NCBI RefSeq assembly: GCF_025465945.1
Contig: NZ_JANLNW010000009.1
Span: 1-64,000, forward strand
Length of the DNA: 64,000 bases
Source of the DNA: Pseudomonas sp. 6D_7.1_Bac1
GTDB lineage: Bacteria; Pseudomonadota; Gammaproteobacteria; Pseudomonadales; Pseudomonadaceae
Reading direction: 5' to 3'
Part shown: positions 35,693 through 44,633 of the stretch, one piece after another
How the letters are laid out: each line of letters begins with the position of its first letter
How positions within the stretch are numbered: position 1 is the stretch's first letter
Notes under the pieces: model-generated
Told to the model about the DNA's origin: nothing
The model's database searches: none
Seen by the model: only the letters and a program-made list of their open reading frames with translations
Position numbers and translations under genes: made by a program

Positions 35693-35930
35693 TCTGGGGC
35701 TCCTTCGAGTGGGGCTTTTGCGACATTGTCCTCTGGCTGAGCGCTTCTGTGAATCGCTACCATCGTAGGCACCGTCGTTGCTGGCCTGCAGCCTGTCAAG
35801 AGCTGACCGGATGTTCAACCAAAAGCTGAAAATCAGGATAATTCCTACGTTCGTCTCGTGATCTTTCTTGCGTCGTCGGGGCGGGTTTAGGCTGTTAGAA
35901 TCGCCAGTCGTTTTTTCAGGAGTTTGCCCC

Positions 35931-36839
35931 GTGATCACTTCCCGCCTGCGCACCTTGCGCGACCACATTCGTTGGGCTGTCAGCCGTTTTCATGGGGAGG
36001 ATCTGTTTTTCGGCCATGGGACCGACAACGCCTGGGACGAAGCCCGTCAACTGGTGTTGGGTGCCTTGCACCTGCCGTGGGAAATCGCCGACAGTTACCT
36101 GGACTGCCGTCTGGAAGACGACGAACTGGTGAACCTGCAGCGTTTGCTCAAGCGTCGGATCGAAGAGCGCATCCCGACGGCTTACCTGTTGGGCGAGGCC
36201 TGGTTTTGTGGCCTGTCGTTCATCGTTGACGAGCGTGTCTTGATCCCGCGTTCACCGATTGGCGAACTGATCGAAAAACGTTTCGAGCCATGGCTGGGCG
36301 CCGAGCCTGCACGAATTCTCGACCTGTGCACCGGTTCCGGTTGCATCGGCATTGCCTGCGCCTACGAGTTCAAGAACGCTGAGGTGGTGTTGGCGGACCT
36401 GTCCTTCGAAGCGCTGGAAGTGGCCAATCAGAACATCGAGCGCCATGGTGTCGATGAGCGGGTGTTCACCGTTCAGGGCGATGGTTTCGACGGTTTGCCG
36501 GGGCAGCGTTTCGACTTGATCGTGTCCAACCCGCCTTACGTGGACGCCGAAGATTTTGCCGACATGCCGGACGAGTACCAGCATGAACCGGAACTGGGTC
36601 TGGCCTGTGGTGACGACGGTTTGAATCTGGTGCGGCGCATGCTCGCCGAAGCGGCGGATCACCTGACCGAGAAGGGTTTGCTGATCGTTGAGGTCGGCAA
36701 CAGTCAGGTGCACGTCGAGGCGTTATACCCGGAAGTCGATTTCGCCTGGCTGGAGTTCGAACGCGGCGGGCATGGCGTGTTCATGCTCAGCGCCGAGCAA
36801 TGCCGCCAGCATCAGGCGTTGTTTGCTGCCAGGACTTAA
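35931..36839 (+). CDS. prmB: 50S ribosomal protein L3 N5-glutamine methyltransferase
   Basis: The 302-residue SAM-dependent enzyme methylates a glutamine of ribosomal protein L3. GTG 35931 with CAGGAG upstream is preferred to an ATG-like frame start at 35868. The SAM site is [13 protein letters not shown], and the substrate motif NPPY lies in [12 protein letters not shown]. The extended N-terminal helical domain and the [16 protein letters not shown] block fit PrmB rather than PrmC. Confidence 0.93.
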   Translation: MITSRLRTLRDHIRWAVSRFHGEDLFFGHGTDNAWDEARQLVLGALHLPWEIADSYLDCRLEDDELVNLQRLLKRRIEERIPTAYLLGEAWFCGLSFIVDERVLIPRSPIGELIEKRFEPWLGAEPARILDLCTGSGCIGIACAYEFKNAEVVLADLSFEALEVANQNIERHGVDERVFTVQGDGFDGLPGQRFDLIVSNPPYVDAEDFADMPDEYQHEPELGLACGDDGLNLVRRMLAEAADHLTEKGLLIVEVGNSQVHVEALYPEVDFAWLEFERGGHGVFMLSAEQCRQHQALFAART

Positions 36840-36848
36840 TGCGGTCAA

Positions 36849-36983
36849 CGTGGCGAGGGAGCTTGCTCCCGCTCGACCGGGCTGGCGTTCCAGCGCGAAG
36901 CGGTCGCAATCCTGTTACCTCATTGTTGAGATAAAAGGTCGGGGGCTGCTGTGCAGCCCAGCGGGAGCAAGCTCCCTCGCCAC
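36849..36983. repeat. REPIN, family B
   Basis: Inverted family-B REPs with a ~90-nt loop lie between the convergent prmB and coiled-coil genes. Confidence 0.9.
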
Positions 36984-36990
36984 AAGAGCT

Positions 36991-37782
36991 TCAGCGGTGC
37001 GTAGCGATCCAGATCAGCAACCCCGCCTGGAACACGGCAAACGCCACCAGACAGCTGATAGTGAAGCGCAGTCCGGTATCCTCACGTTTGTATTTGCTGA
37101 CTTTCTCTTCCTGCTTTTGCAGTTTGACTTCCTGCTCCGCCAGGTTCTGCTCGGCTTGTTGCAGCATCTGCGCGGCTTCGAGGATTTCCACGAACTGCAG
37201 CTTTTCGGCGTTCCAGTCCCCCAGCAGATCGCCGACCTTTACCTCTTTGACGCTGCCCTTCAAATGCTGGGCGTCGGCGTAGACCACGTCAAAACCGTGC
37301 GCCCGCAGGAAGTGGTCGCGGCGCAGGCGGGTATCTTCGTTCAAGGCGTCCTTGTTGTTCAGGTCCGCACCGTCGACGGTGTAGCTCGACCACTTTTTCT
37401 TCGCCCACGTAATGCCTTGAGCGGCCAGAAAACGTCCAATGCCACGGTTCATCGGTTCAATCTGCAGACCGCTGTCAGGCCCGAAGTGCACGCGGCGGGT
37501 CTCATGGTCGACCCAGACATCCAGGTGGTTCTGTTCTTTACGCACCCGCTGGCCGGGCAACGAAATGCTCATGCGCAGCAGGCTGCGTTCTTTGTTGTTG
37601 CGCTCGGCATAGCCGTATTCAACAAAGCGCAGTGGCCGCCCACCGGTCGCTCGGTCGGTCTTCAGCGGCGCCAGGCGAAGCATCTTGTGGTGCTCGGCAG
37701 TGACGTCCGACCACGGCAGGTCGACCGCTTCTGCGGCGGTGGTTTCTGGCGCGGTGTCGGGTGAATTCTGGGTATCAGTCAT
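36991..37782 (-). CDS. Coiled-coil protein with C-terminal membrane anchor, unknown function
   Basis: The 263-residue protein has a disordered acidic/Thr-rich N-terminus (~1-25), then a compact domain with FVEYGYAERNNKERSLLRM and DVWVDHETRRVHFGPDSG. A coiled coil follows (~200-245; LQQAEQNLAEQEVKLQKQ), and a single hydrophobic helix closes the C-terminus (FAVFQAGLLIWIAT). This tail-anchor layout puts most of the protein in the cytoplasm. No known family was recognised. Confidence 0.8.
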   Translation of the reverse strand: MTDTQNSPDTAPETTAAEAVDLPWSDVTAEHHKMLRLAPLKTDRATGGRPLRFVEYGYAERNNKERSLLRMSISLPGQRVRKEQNHLDVWVDHETRRVHFGPDSGLQIEPMNRGIGRFLAAQGITWAKKKWSSYTVDGADLNNKDALNEDTRLRRDHFLRAHGFDVVYADAQHLKGSVKEVKVGDLLGDWNAEKLQFVEILEAAQMLQQAEQNLAEQEVKLQKQEEKVSKYKREDTGLRFTISCLVAFAVFQAGLLIWIATHR

Positions 37783-37881
37783 AACGGCGAGATCCTGTCC
37801 AAGCCCTGCTTGGCGGCAGCCAATGGGCTGCCGACACAGGCTTATCGGCCGTTTTTTCCAGGACTGGAGGGTAAAACCGGC

Positions 37882-38847
37882 TTAACTGGCGCCAAGTCCG
37901 TCAATAAAGCTCAAGATCTGTGTCCCGAGTTCCGCGGCGAGGGGCAGTTGCGGGTCTTTGTAGGAGGCCAATTGGCGCTTGATATCGTTGGGCACGATGC
38001 GCATCACGTGGTTCATGCCTTCGATCAGTGCCAGCCGGGCATCCGGTTTTGCAGCTTTGAGCATCTGTGCATCGCCGACGCCGACCTGGATGTCATTGCT
38101 GCCCTGGATAATCAGCGCCGGCATTTTCAGCCTCGCGAAAGCCGCTGCCGGGTCCTGGCGAAACAGGGTAATCAGGTACGGCTGCACGCTGGGGCGAAAG
38201 AGCACTTGCAGCGCCGGCGGTACGTTCTCATCGACATGCCCGGCCTTGAGACTGTCCAGAATCTCATTGCTGCGCAGCATCAGCGGGGGTGGCAAGCGAT
38301 AGCTCAGCTGCTGGCGCAGGACCTGATCCACCGGTCGAGCGCTACCCGATAAGGAAATCACCGCGGCAGCGTCGACCTCAGGGGCGGCAAGTGTGGCCAC
38401 CAGCGCACCTTCGCTGTGCCCAAGCAGGATCAACGGCCCCAGACGCGAGTCGGACTTGAGCTTCTGGCCCCAGGCCACCGCGTCGGCAACATAGGCCTCA
38501 AGGGTCAGATTGCGTTCATCCGGGGTCGCCGCGAGGCTGGCCGCCACGCCGCGTTTGTCGTAACGCACACTGGCAATGTTGTGTTTGGCCAGTACCCAGG
38601 CCAGGCGCTTGAGGCTGTCGTTGTTGCCGCCGTCCGGGTTATTGCCGTTGCGATCCGTAGGGCCCGAACCAGAAATGATCAACACAACCGGCACCGGGTT
38701 GTCGGACTTTGGCAGCAACATCGAGCCGAAAAGTTCGCCGCTGCCGGTATCCAGACTGATAGGCCGTTGCAGGACAGAGGCCTGGGCCATATTGGCAAGC
38801 AGGCCGGTAAACAGGGTAAGGCTCAAGGCAATAACTCGCAGCATCAT
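37882..38847 (-). CDS. Exported alpha/beta-hydrolase
   Basis: The protein has a signal peptide (MMLRVIALSLTLFTGLL, cleavage near MAQA) and a serine hydrolase fold: oxyanion region LIISGSGPTDRNGN, nucleophile GHSEGA, acid in IQGSNDIQVG and histidine in GMNHVMRIV. The GSGPxDRNG and DKRG motifs resemble periplasmic esterases of the BD-FAE/YqiA-like sort. Start choice is uncertain: GTG 38862, ATG 38847 and ATG 38844 are in frame without a strong ribosome-binding site. Substrate is unknown. Confidence 0.85.
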   Translation of the reverse strand: MMLRVIALSLTLFTGLLANMAQASVLQRPISLDTGSGELFGSMLLPKSDNPVPVVLIISGSGPTDRNGNNPDGGNNDSLKRLAWVLAKHNIASVRYDKRGVAASLAATPDERNLTLEAYVADAVAWGQKLKSDSRLGPLILLGHSEGALVATLAAPEVDAAAVISLSGSARPVDQVLRQQLSYRLPPPLMLRSNEILDSLKAGHVDENVPPALQVLFRPSVQPYLITLFRQDPAAAFARLKMPALIIQGSNDIQVGVGDAQMLKAAKPDARLALIEGMNHVMRIVPNDIKRQLASYKDPQLPLAAELGTQILSFIDGLGAS

Positions 38848-38947
38848 CACGCCATCATTCACAAGGTGTCGGTTGGACTCGCAGGCACCGATAAGGTTCG
38901 AGGATGAACTAGTTGGGTAGCCTGCGTATACTTGCGCGCATTACGGC

Positions 38948-39082
38948 TTTGAACGAAAAGTGCCTGCGCTCGGTGATGCTGCGTTAAAAACAAGCTCGGA
39001 ATGCTCATTTACAACCCGTAAACTCCGCTTCCTCGCTTGTTTTTGCCTTGCCTGACCTTCGCTCGGCGACTTTTCGTTCAAA
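38948..39082. repeat. 135-bp quasi-palindromic element upstream of aroC
   Basis: Two 65-nt imperfect inverted arms (38948-39012 and 39018-39082) are separated by 5 nt. Conserved blocks at matching positions in both arms are TTTGAACGAAAAGT at the tips, AAAAACAAGC in the middle, and TTTAC next to the loop. It is far longer than a terminator and unlike the REPINs. It could be a mobile palindromic element or a structured RNA. Confidence 0.8.
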
Positions 39083-39130
39083 CCCTAGAATTCAGGTTGA
39101 GTTACTCAGCGATTTCACGGAGCGCCCTGC

Positions 39131-40222
39131 ATGTCCGGCAATACCTACGGCAAGCTGTTCACTGTCACCACCGCGGGCGAAAGCCATGGTCCGGCGTTGG
39201 TCGCCATTGTCGACGGCTGCCCGCCGGGCCTTGAGCTGTCTCTGGAAGACTTGCAGCGCGATCTGGACCGCCGCAAGCCCGGCACCAGCCGCCACACCAC
39301 CCAGCGCCAGGAAGCCGACGAAGTCGAAATCCTGTCTGGCGTGTTCGAAGGCCGCACCACCGGCTGCCCCATTGGTCTGCTGATCCGCAATACCGACCAG
39401 AAGTCCAAGGACTACTCGGCGATCAAGGACCTGTTCCGCCCGGCTCACGCTGACTACACCTATCACCACAAATACGGTGAGCGCGATTACCGCGGCGGCG
39501 GTCGCAGTTCGGCGCGGGAAACTGCCATGCGGGTGGCGGCCGGGGCGATTGCGAAAAAATACCTGGCCACCCAGGGCATTGTCATTCGCGGTTACATGAG
39601 CCAGCTCGGGCCTATCGAAATCCCGTTCAAGACCTGGGACTCGGTAGAGCAGAACGCCTTCTTCAGCCCGGATCCGGACAAAGTGCCAGAACTTGAGGCC
39701 TACATGGATCAGCTGCGCCGCGACCAGGATTCGGTCGGCGCGAAGATCACCGTGGTCGCCGAAGGGGTGAAGCCGGGTCTGGGCGAGCCGATCTTCGACC
39801 GCCTCGACGCCGAGCTGGCCCATGCGCTGATGAGCATCAACGCGGTGAAAGGCGTAGAGATCGGCGCCGGTTTCGCCAGTGTCGCCCAGCGCGGTACCGA
39901 GCACCGTGACGAAATGACCCCGGAAGGTTTCCTCAGCAACAATGCTGGCGGCATTCTCGGCGGCATTTCTTCGGGTCAACCGATCATTGCGCACCTGGCA
40001 CTCAAGCCGACGTCGAGCATTACCACGCCGGGCCGTTCGATCGACATTCATGGCAACCCGGTGGACGTCATCACCAAGGGCCGTCATGACCCTTGCGTCG
40101 GCATCCGCGCCACGCCGATTGCCGAAGCGATGATGGCCATCGTGTTGATGGACCACCTGCTGCGCAATCGCGGGCAGAACGCCGATGTGCGCGTCAGCAC
40201 CCCGGTGCTGGGCCAGCTGTGA
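39131..40222 (+). CDS. aroC: Chorismate synthase
   Basis: The 363-residue FMNH2-dependent enzyme converts EPSP to chorismate, ending the shikimate pathway. All three signatures are visible: [14 protein letters not shown], the [21 protein letters not shown] block and the C-terminal [17 protein letters not shown]. An ACGGAG site precedes the ATG. A 35-nt gap to the MFS gene suggests an operon aroC-MFS-mtnBDC, as in PAO1 from memory. Confidence 0.97.
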   Translation: MSGNTYGKLFTVTTAGESHGPALVAIVDGCPPGLELSLEDLQRDLDRRKPGTSRHTTQRQEADEVEILSGVFEGRTTGCPIGLLIRNTDQKSKDYSAIKDLFRPAHADYTYHHKYGERDYRGGGRSSARETAMRVAAGAIAKKYLATQGIVIRGYMSQLGPIEIPFKTWDSVEQNAFFSPDPDKVPELEAYMDQLRRDQDSVGAKITVVAEGVKPGLGEPIFDRLDAELAHALMSINAVKGVEIGAGFASVAQRGTEHRDEMTPEGFLSNNAGGILGGISSGQPIIAHLALKPTSSITTPGRSIDIHGNPVDVITKGRHDPCVGIRATPIAEAMMAIVLMDHLLRNRGQNADVRVSTPVLGQL

Positions 40223-40256
40223 AGCCATGCCCTGAAGTCGCCGCGGTCTGACGGCC

Positions 40257-41402
40257 GTGGCGGCGCTTCCGTACTGGCGGTTATCCAGCTTCTATCTGTT
40301 CTATTTCGCCTTGCTCGGCTCGACCGCGCCGTTCCTGGCGCTGTATTTCGATCACCTGGGTTTTTCCAGCGCGCGCATTGGCGAGCTGGTGGCGATCCCG
40401 ATGCTGATGCGCTGTGTCGCACCGAACATCTGGGGTTGGCTCGGTGACTACACCGGCCGGCGCCTGGCCATCGTGCGCTTCGGCGCGATCTGTACGCTGC
40501 TGACCTTTTCGCTGATCTTTGTCAGTAAAAGCTACGCCTGGCTGGCGATGGTCATGGCGCTGCATGCGTTCTTCTGGCACGCGGTGTTGCCGCAGTTCGA
40601 GGTCATCACCCTGGCGCATCTACAGGGCCAGACGTCGCGCTACAGCCAGATCCGCTTGTGGGGATCGATCGGCTTCATCATCACCGTGGTCGCATTGGGG
40701 CGGCTGTTCGAATGGTTGAGCCTGGACATCTACCCGGTGACGCTAGTGGTGATCATGGGCGCGATTGTCATCAGCAGCCTCTGGGTGCCGAACGCCCAAC
40801 CGGCGCAGGGCAACCGTCTGTCGGGCGAAGGGTTTTTCAAGCAACTGCGCAGCCCCGGTGTGTTGGCGTTTTACGGCTGCGTAGCACTGATGCAGATGAG
40901 CCATGGGCCGTATTACACCTTTCTGACCCTGCACCTTGAACGCCTGGGTTATAGCCGCGGCGTGATCGGCATGCTCTGGGCCCTGGGGGTGGTCGCCGAA
41001 GTCTTGATGTTTCTGCTCATGAGCAAGATCCTTGCACGCTTCTCGGTGCGCCGGGTGTTGATGGCGAGTTTCCTGCTGGCGGCGTTACGCTGGTTGCTGC
41101 TCGGCTCGTTCGCCGAATTTTTGTGGGTGCTGCTGATAGCGCAGATTTTGCACGCAGCGACCTTCGGCAGCTTTCACGCCGCGGCCATCCATTTCGTGCA
41201 ACGTAGCTTCGGCGCACGCCAGCAAGGGCAGGGCCAGGCGTTGTACGCGGCACTGGCCGGCACCGGCGGTGCGTTGGGCGCGTTGTATTCCGGCTACAGC
41301 TGGAACACCCTTGGCGCTACATTGACCTTTAGTATTGCCAGCGTCGCAGCTTTCGCTGCAGCCGTTATCATTGCCACACGTATGCAAGAGGACAGGCCAT
41401 GA
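40257..41402 (+). CDS. MFS transporter, phenylpropionate/HcaT-like family
   Basis: The 381-residue protein has 12 predicted membrane helices and starts with GTG. The N-terminus (YWRLSSFYLFYFALLGSTAP) and the DYTGRRLAIVRFGA loop fit the PPP/HcaT group of MFS. Its stop overlaps the mtnB start (ATGA), so it is translationally linked to methionine salvage genes. A role in exporting or importing a salvage-related compound is inference. Confidence 0.88.
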   Translation: MAALPYWRLSSFYLFYFALLGSTAPFLALYFDHLGFSSARIGELVAIPMLMRCVAPNIWGWLGDYTGRRLAIVRFGAICTLLTFSLIFVSKSYAWLAMVMALHAFFWHAVLPQFEVITLAHLQGQTSRYSQIRLWGSIGFIITVVALGRLFEWLSLDIYPVTLVVIMGAIVISSLWVPNAQPAQGNRLSGEGFFKQLRSPGVLAFYGCVALMQMSHGPYYTFLTLHLERLGYSRGVIGMLWALGVVAEVLMFLLMSKILARFSVRRVLMASFLLAALRWLLLGSFAEFLWVLLIAQILHAATFGSFHAAAIHFVQRSFGARQQGQGQALYAALAGTGGALGALYSGYSWNTLGATLTFSIASVAAFAAAVIIATRMQEDRP

Positions 41403-42019
41403 GCCTTACCCGTGAACAGCTTGCCCAGCAGATCATCGACGCCGGGCGTTTTTTGTATGGCCGTGGCTGGTCGCCCGCTACCAGCAGCAACTATTCGACG
41501 CGACTGTCGGCCAGCGAAGCCCTGTTGACCGTTTCCGGTAAACACAAAGGTCAGTTGGGGATTGATGACGTGCTGGCCACGGATTTGTCGGGTAATAGCC
41601 TGGAGCCTGGCAAGAAGCCGTCCGCCGAAACCCTGTTGCACACCCAGCTGTATAACTGGCGTACCGACATCGGTGCGGTGTTGCACACCCATTCGGTCAA
41701 TGCCACGGTGTTGTCGCGGCTGCAGCAGAGTCCGGTCATCACGTTCGAAGACTACGAATTGCAAAAAGCCTTCAGCGGCATCGCAACCCATGAGTCCAAG
41801 GTACGGGTGCCGATTTTCGACAATGATCAGGATATCGAGCGTCTGGCGTCCAAAGTGCAGCCATGGCTCGACAGCCATCCCGACTGTGTCGGTTATCTGA
41901 TTCGCGGTCATGGCCTCTACACCTGGGGCCCGAAGATGAGTGACGCGCTGCGGCAGATCGAAGCATTTGAGTTCCTGTTCGAATGCGAGCTGAAAATGCG
42001 CGCGTTGACTAACCGTTAA
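41399..42019 (+). CDS. mtnB: Methylthioribulose-1-phosphate dehydratase
   Basis: The 206-residue class II aldolase-fold zinc enzyme dehydrates MTRu-1-P in the methionine salvage pathway. Metal ligand motifs are visible in VLHTHSVNATVLS and GYLIRGHGLYTWG, with the conserved N-terminal RGWSPATSSNYSTRL. It overlaps the MFS gene by four bases and is followed by mtnD and mtnC. Confidence 0.95.
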   Translation: MSLTREQLAQQIIDAGRFLYGRGWSPATSSNYSTRLSASEALLTVSGKHKGQLGIDDVLATDLSGNSLEPGKKPSAETLLHTQLYNWRTDIGAVLHTHSVNATVLSRLQQSPVITFEDYELQKAFSGIATHESKVRVPIFDNDQDIERLASKVQPWLDSHPDCVGYLIRGHGLYTWGPKMSDALRQIEAFEFLFECELKMRALTNR

Positions 42020-42112
42020 CTTCACCTGAAGTTGCCAACCGCCTGATGAAACGCGTTGCCTGACCGGTCTGTAAAAGCCGGACGGCAGCGCCGCTAACGA
42101 GGAATTGCCAAC

Positions 42113-42658
42113 ATGAGCAGCCTGTCCGTTTACCACGTTTCAAGCCCGGACCTGCCGAACAAGGTCCTGACCCACTTCGACGATATCGCCTCGACCCTGG
42201 CCGAAAAAGGTGTCCGTTTCGATCGTTGGCAAGCGGCGGCGAAGATCCAGCCTGGCGCCAGTCAGGAAGAGGTGATCGCTGCCTATCAGGTACAGATCGA
42301 TAAACTGATGACCGAGCGCGGTTACATTACCGTCGACGTGGTCAGCCTCAACAGCGATCACCCGCAAAAAGCCGAATTGCGCGCCAAGTTCCTCGATGAG
42401 CACCGTCACGCAGAAGACGAAGTACGATTTTTCGTTGCTGGCCGTGGCCTGTTTACCTTGCACATCGACGACTACGTGTACGCCGTGCTCTGCGAAAAAA
42501 ACGACCTGATTTCGGTGCCGGCAGGCACAGCGCACTGGTTCGATATGGGTGAGCATCCGCACTTCGTGGCGATCCGTCTGTTCAACAACCCCGAAGGCTG
42601 GGTGGCCAACTTCACCGGTGAAGACATCGCCAGTCGCTTCCCGCGCCTTGAGGACTGA
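42113..42658 (+). CDS. mtnD: Acireductone dioxygenase
   Basis: The 181-residue cupin metalloenzyme oxidises acireductone; with Fe2+ it gives the methionine precursor KMTB. Metal ligands fall in [12 protein letters not shown] (two His and Glu) and the later His in [14 protein letters not shown] site precedes the ATG. It ends 4 nt before mtnC. Confidence 0.96.
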   Translation: MSSLSVYHVSSPDLPNKVLTHFDDIASTLAEKGVRFDRWQAAAKIQPGASQEEVIAAYQVQIDKLMTERGYITVDVVSLNSDHPQKAELRAKFLDEHRHAEDEVRFFVAGRGLFTLHIDDYVYAVLCEKNDLISVPAGTAHWFDMGEHPHFVAIRLFNNPEGWVANFTGEDIASRFPRLED

Positions 42659-42662
42659 AGGC

Positions 42663-43346
42663 ATGACCATCAAAGTCATTCTGACCGACATCGAAGGCAC
42701 CACCAGTGCGGTGAGTTTTGTGTTCGACGTGCTGTTTCCCTACGCCGCCAGACATTTGCCGGACTTTGTCCGTCAGCAGGCGCAACGGGCCGACGTTGCC
42801 CGGCAAATCGACGCGGTTCGCCAGGACAGCGCCGAGCCTGGCGCTGACGTTGAACGGGTGATTGAAATCCTGCTGGGCTGGATTGCCGAAGACCGCAAGG
42901 CCACACCGCTCAAGGCCCTGCAAGGGATGGTCTGGGAGCAGGGTTATCAGGCCGGGCAGTTGAAGGGCCATGTCTACCCGGACGCGGTCGATGCGCTTAA
43001 ACGTTGGCATCAGGCGGGGTATCAACTGTTTGTTTACTCGTCCGGTTCGATCCAGGCCCAGAAGCTGATCTTCGGTTGCTCCGAGGCCGGTGACCTGACA
43101 CCGTTGTTCAGCGGCTACTTCGACACCACGTCAGGACCCAAGCGTGAGGCGCAATCCTACCGGCGCATTACTCAGGCCATTGGCGTCGAGTCTTCGCACA
43201 TCCTGTTTCTCTCCGACATCGTTGAGGAACTGGATGCCGCCCGTGAAGCCGGCATGGCCACCTGCGCACTGGTGCGCGAAGGGGGGGAGCTCGCCGGGCA
43301 TTCGAGTGTCAGCAGTTTTTCGCAGATCGATCCAGCCACTTTTTGA
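42663..43346 (+). CDS. mtnC: Enolase-phosphatase E1
   Basis: The 227-residue HAD enzyme makes acireductone from DK-MTP-1-P by enolisation and dephosphorylation. It has motif I ([15 protein letters not shown]), motif II ([14 protein letters not shown]) and motif III with [16 protein letters not shown] 42663 is right after the mtnD stop; the open frame from 42549 overlaps mtnD and is not used. Confidence 0.95.
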   Translation: MTIKVILTDIEGTTSAVSFVFDVLFPYAARHLPDFVRQQAQRADVARQIDAVRQDSAEPGADVERVIEILLGWIAEDRKATPLKALQGMVWEQGYQAGQLKGHVYPDAVDALKRWHQAGYQLFVYSSGSIQAQKLIFGCSEAGDLTPLFSGYFDTTSGPKREAQSYRRITQAIGVESSHILFLSDIVEELDAAREAGMATCALVREGGELAGHSSVSSFSQIDPATF

Positions 43347-43352
43347 GTGGCA

Positions 43353-43387
43353 ACGGCTGACAGCAACCTATGCGGTCAGCCGTCTTT
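43353..43387 (+). terminator. Terminator of the aroC-mtnC unit
   Basis: ACGGCTGAC and GTCAGCCGT pair around a 13-nt loop just after the mtnC stop. The U-tract is short (CTTTCC). Confidence 0.65.
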
Positions 43388-43590
43388 CCATCAGGAACTA
43401 ACATCACGGCCACTTTGCGTCTGTAGGACGTGTAGGAAGTTGCCTGTTGATAAGTCGGCCATGCCTGTTTGTGGTTTTCCTTACTTGTTTAATCTCGTCC
43501 CTGTGTAACTCTTCGGTCTGAAGTTTGTTCGCTTATCCAGGCACTGTGTGTACTGGGTAATGGTGCGGACTCTTGGCGAGAGGAGTAAGG

Positions 43591-43857
43591 ATGAAAACAC
43601 AAGACCGGGCCGGCGCTCCCGTGTTGAAAACACCGAAACGACAGCGTCCGGATCCGGTGGGCAAACCTTTGAGCGAAAAGGAACTGGAGATTTTGCGCTG
43701 GGCCAAGGCCGGGAAAACGGTGTGGGAAATCAGCGTGATTCGGAACATATCCGAGGCGACGGTGAAGTATCACCTGGGCAATATCTATTCCAAACTTGAC
43801 GTTTCCAACCGTGCCCAAGCGGTCGGCGAGGCGGTCAAGCGCGGCTTGTTGAGCTGA
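43591..43857 (+). CDS. LuxR-type helix-turn-helix-only regulator
   Basis: The 88-residue protein consists of a short basic N-terminus and one LuxR/GerE DNA-binding domain (LSEKELEILRWAKAGKTVWE ... ATVKYHLGNIYSKLDVSNRA). It has no receiver or autoinducer domain, so it is a stand-alone regulator. ATG 43591 follows GAGGAGTAAGG. It may compete with or assist longer LuxR proteins. Its targets are unknown; it lies alone between two other units. Confidence 0.88.
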   Translation: MKTQDRAGAPVLKTPKRQRPDPVGKPLSEKELEILRWAKAGKTVWEISVIRNISEATVKYHLGNIYSKLDVSNRAQAVGEAVKRGLLS

Positions 43858-43927
43858 GCTCACAACGCACTCAGGCCGTGTAGCGCAAGGCTTGCACGAC
43901 CTGAAGGGTTTGAGCGGTGACTGTTTG

Positions 43928-44203
43928 CTACGAGTAATAGGTCGGCAGGGCGAAACGCTGCTGGCTTTGCAGCATGGAAATCTGCGGCAGCTCGCTGGCC
44001 TGTTCGGCCACGTCACGGCGAATGGCACTGATCGCCCAGGACAGTTGATCGCCGGCATGTAATTGGGCGTAGGAAATCGAGCGTTTGAACACGCGGCCCT
44101 CGCTGTTACTCAGCGTCAGCAGAATACCGCCGTCAGGGCGTGCCTGCGTGGTGACGTCGAAGTTGGAGAACAGGGACGAGAATTTTTCCTGGATCAGGCT
44201 CAT
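43928..44203 (-). CDS. DUF3509 domain protein
   Basis: The 91-residue protein is typical of a Pseudomonas-restricted family (SLIQEKFSSLFSNFDVTTQA, FKRSISYAQLHAGDQLSWAI). It is soluble, has no signal peptide and no assigned function. GGAG lies before the ATG. A weak bidirectional hairpin (TCAGGCCGTG ... CACGACCTGA, 43871-43904) separates it from the LuxR-type gene. Confidence 0.85.
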   Translation of the reverse strand: MSLIQEKFSSLFSNFDVTTQARPDGGILLTLSNSEGRVFKRSISYAQLHAGDQLSWAISAIRRDVAEQASELPQISMLQSQQRFALPTYYS

Positions 44204-44633
44204 GTCTATCGGCTCCGGTTACACATAATTGGCTAGCTTGAAGTGATAGGTGCACTGATTGTGCCAGTACGAATATTTTATAAAGTCGTTATAAATCAAT
44301 AAGTTGAAAATAAGCGTTTTTTCAGCCTCGTGCATTCTGCATGAATGGCCATCGTGCATCCTGCATTTTGCGAGATCGCCAGTACAACGTGCGGGCGACC
44401 GTGCAGTGGTTAGCGGCAGTATCGACCCGGATACAAAACATTTCAAAAACCGCGTGTACAGCGACATAAGTGCGGGCGTACTTTTTGGCCTGTACCACGT
44501 CTTTTATTGAATCTCTAACGAGAGGTTATCGGCTGTCTCTCACACAGGGATGAAGTTGCCTGAACACCCCGAATACATGTTCGCCCGACAATAACAAAAC
44601 AGGCCTGACATCAAGGGCCGAACGGGAGCAACC
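44204..44633. promoter_or_regulatory. Long upstream region of the acyl-CoA synthetase gene
   Basis: 430 bp without a credible gene. The left part is AT-rich. A 15-nt direct repeat TCGTGCATYCTGCAT occurs at 44328-44342 and 44352-44366, spaced 24 bp, which looks like a tandem regulator site. Nothing else was recognised. Confidence 0.5.

Noticed and set aside
39092..40228. A 378-codon minus-strand frame opposite aroC
   Set aside because: aroC has all chorismate synthase signatures.
44219..44467. A minus-strand 82-codon frame upstream of the acyl-CoA synthetase gene
   Set aside because: No ribosome-binding site or domain; it overlaps the tandem repeats and an AT-rich leader.
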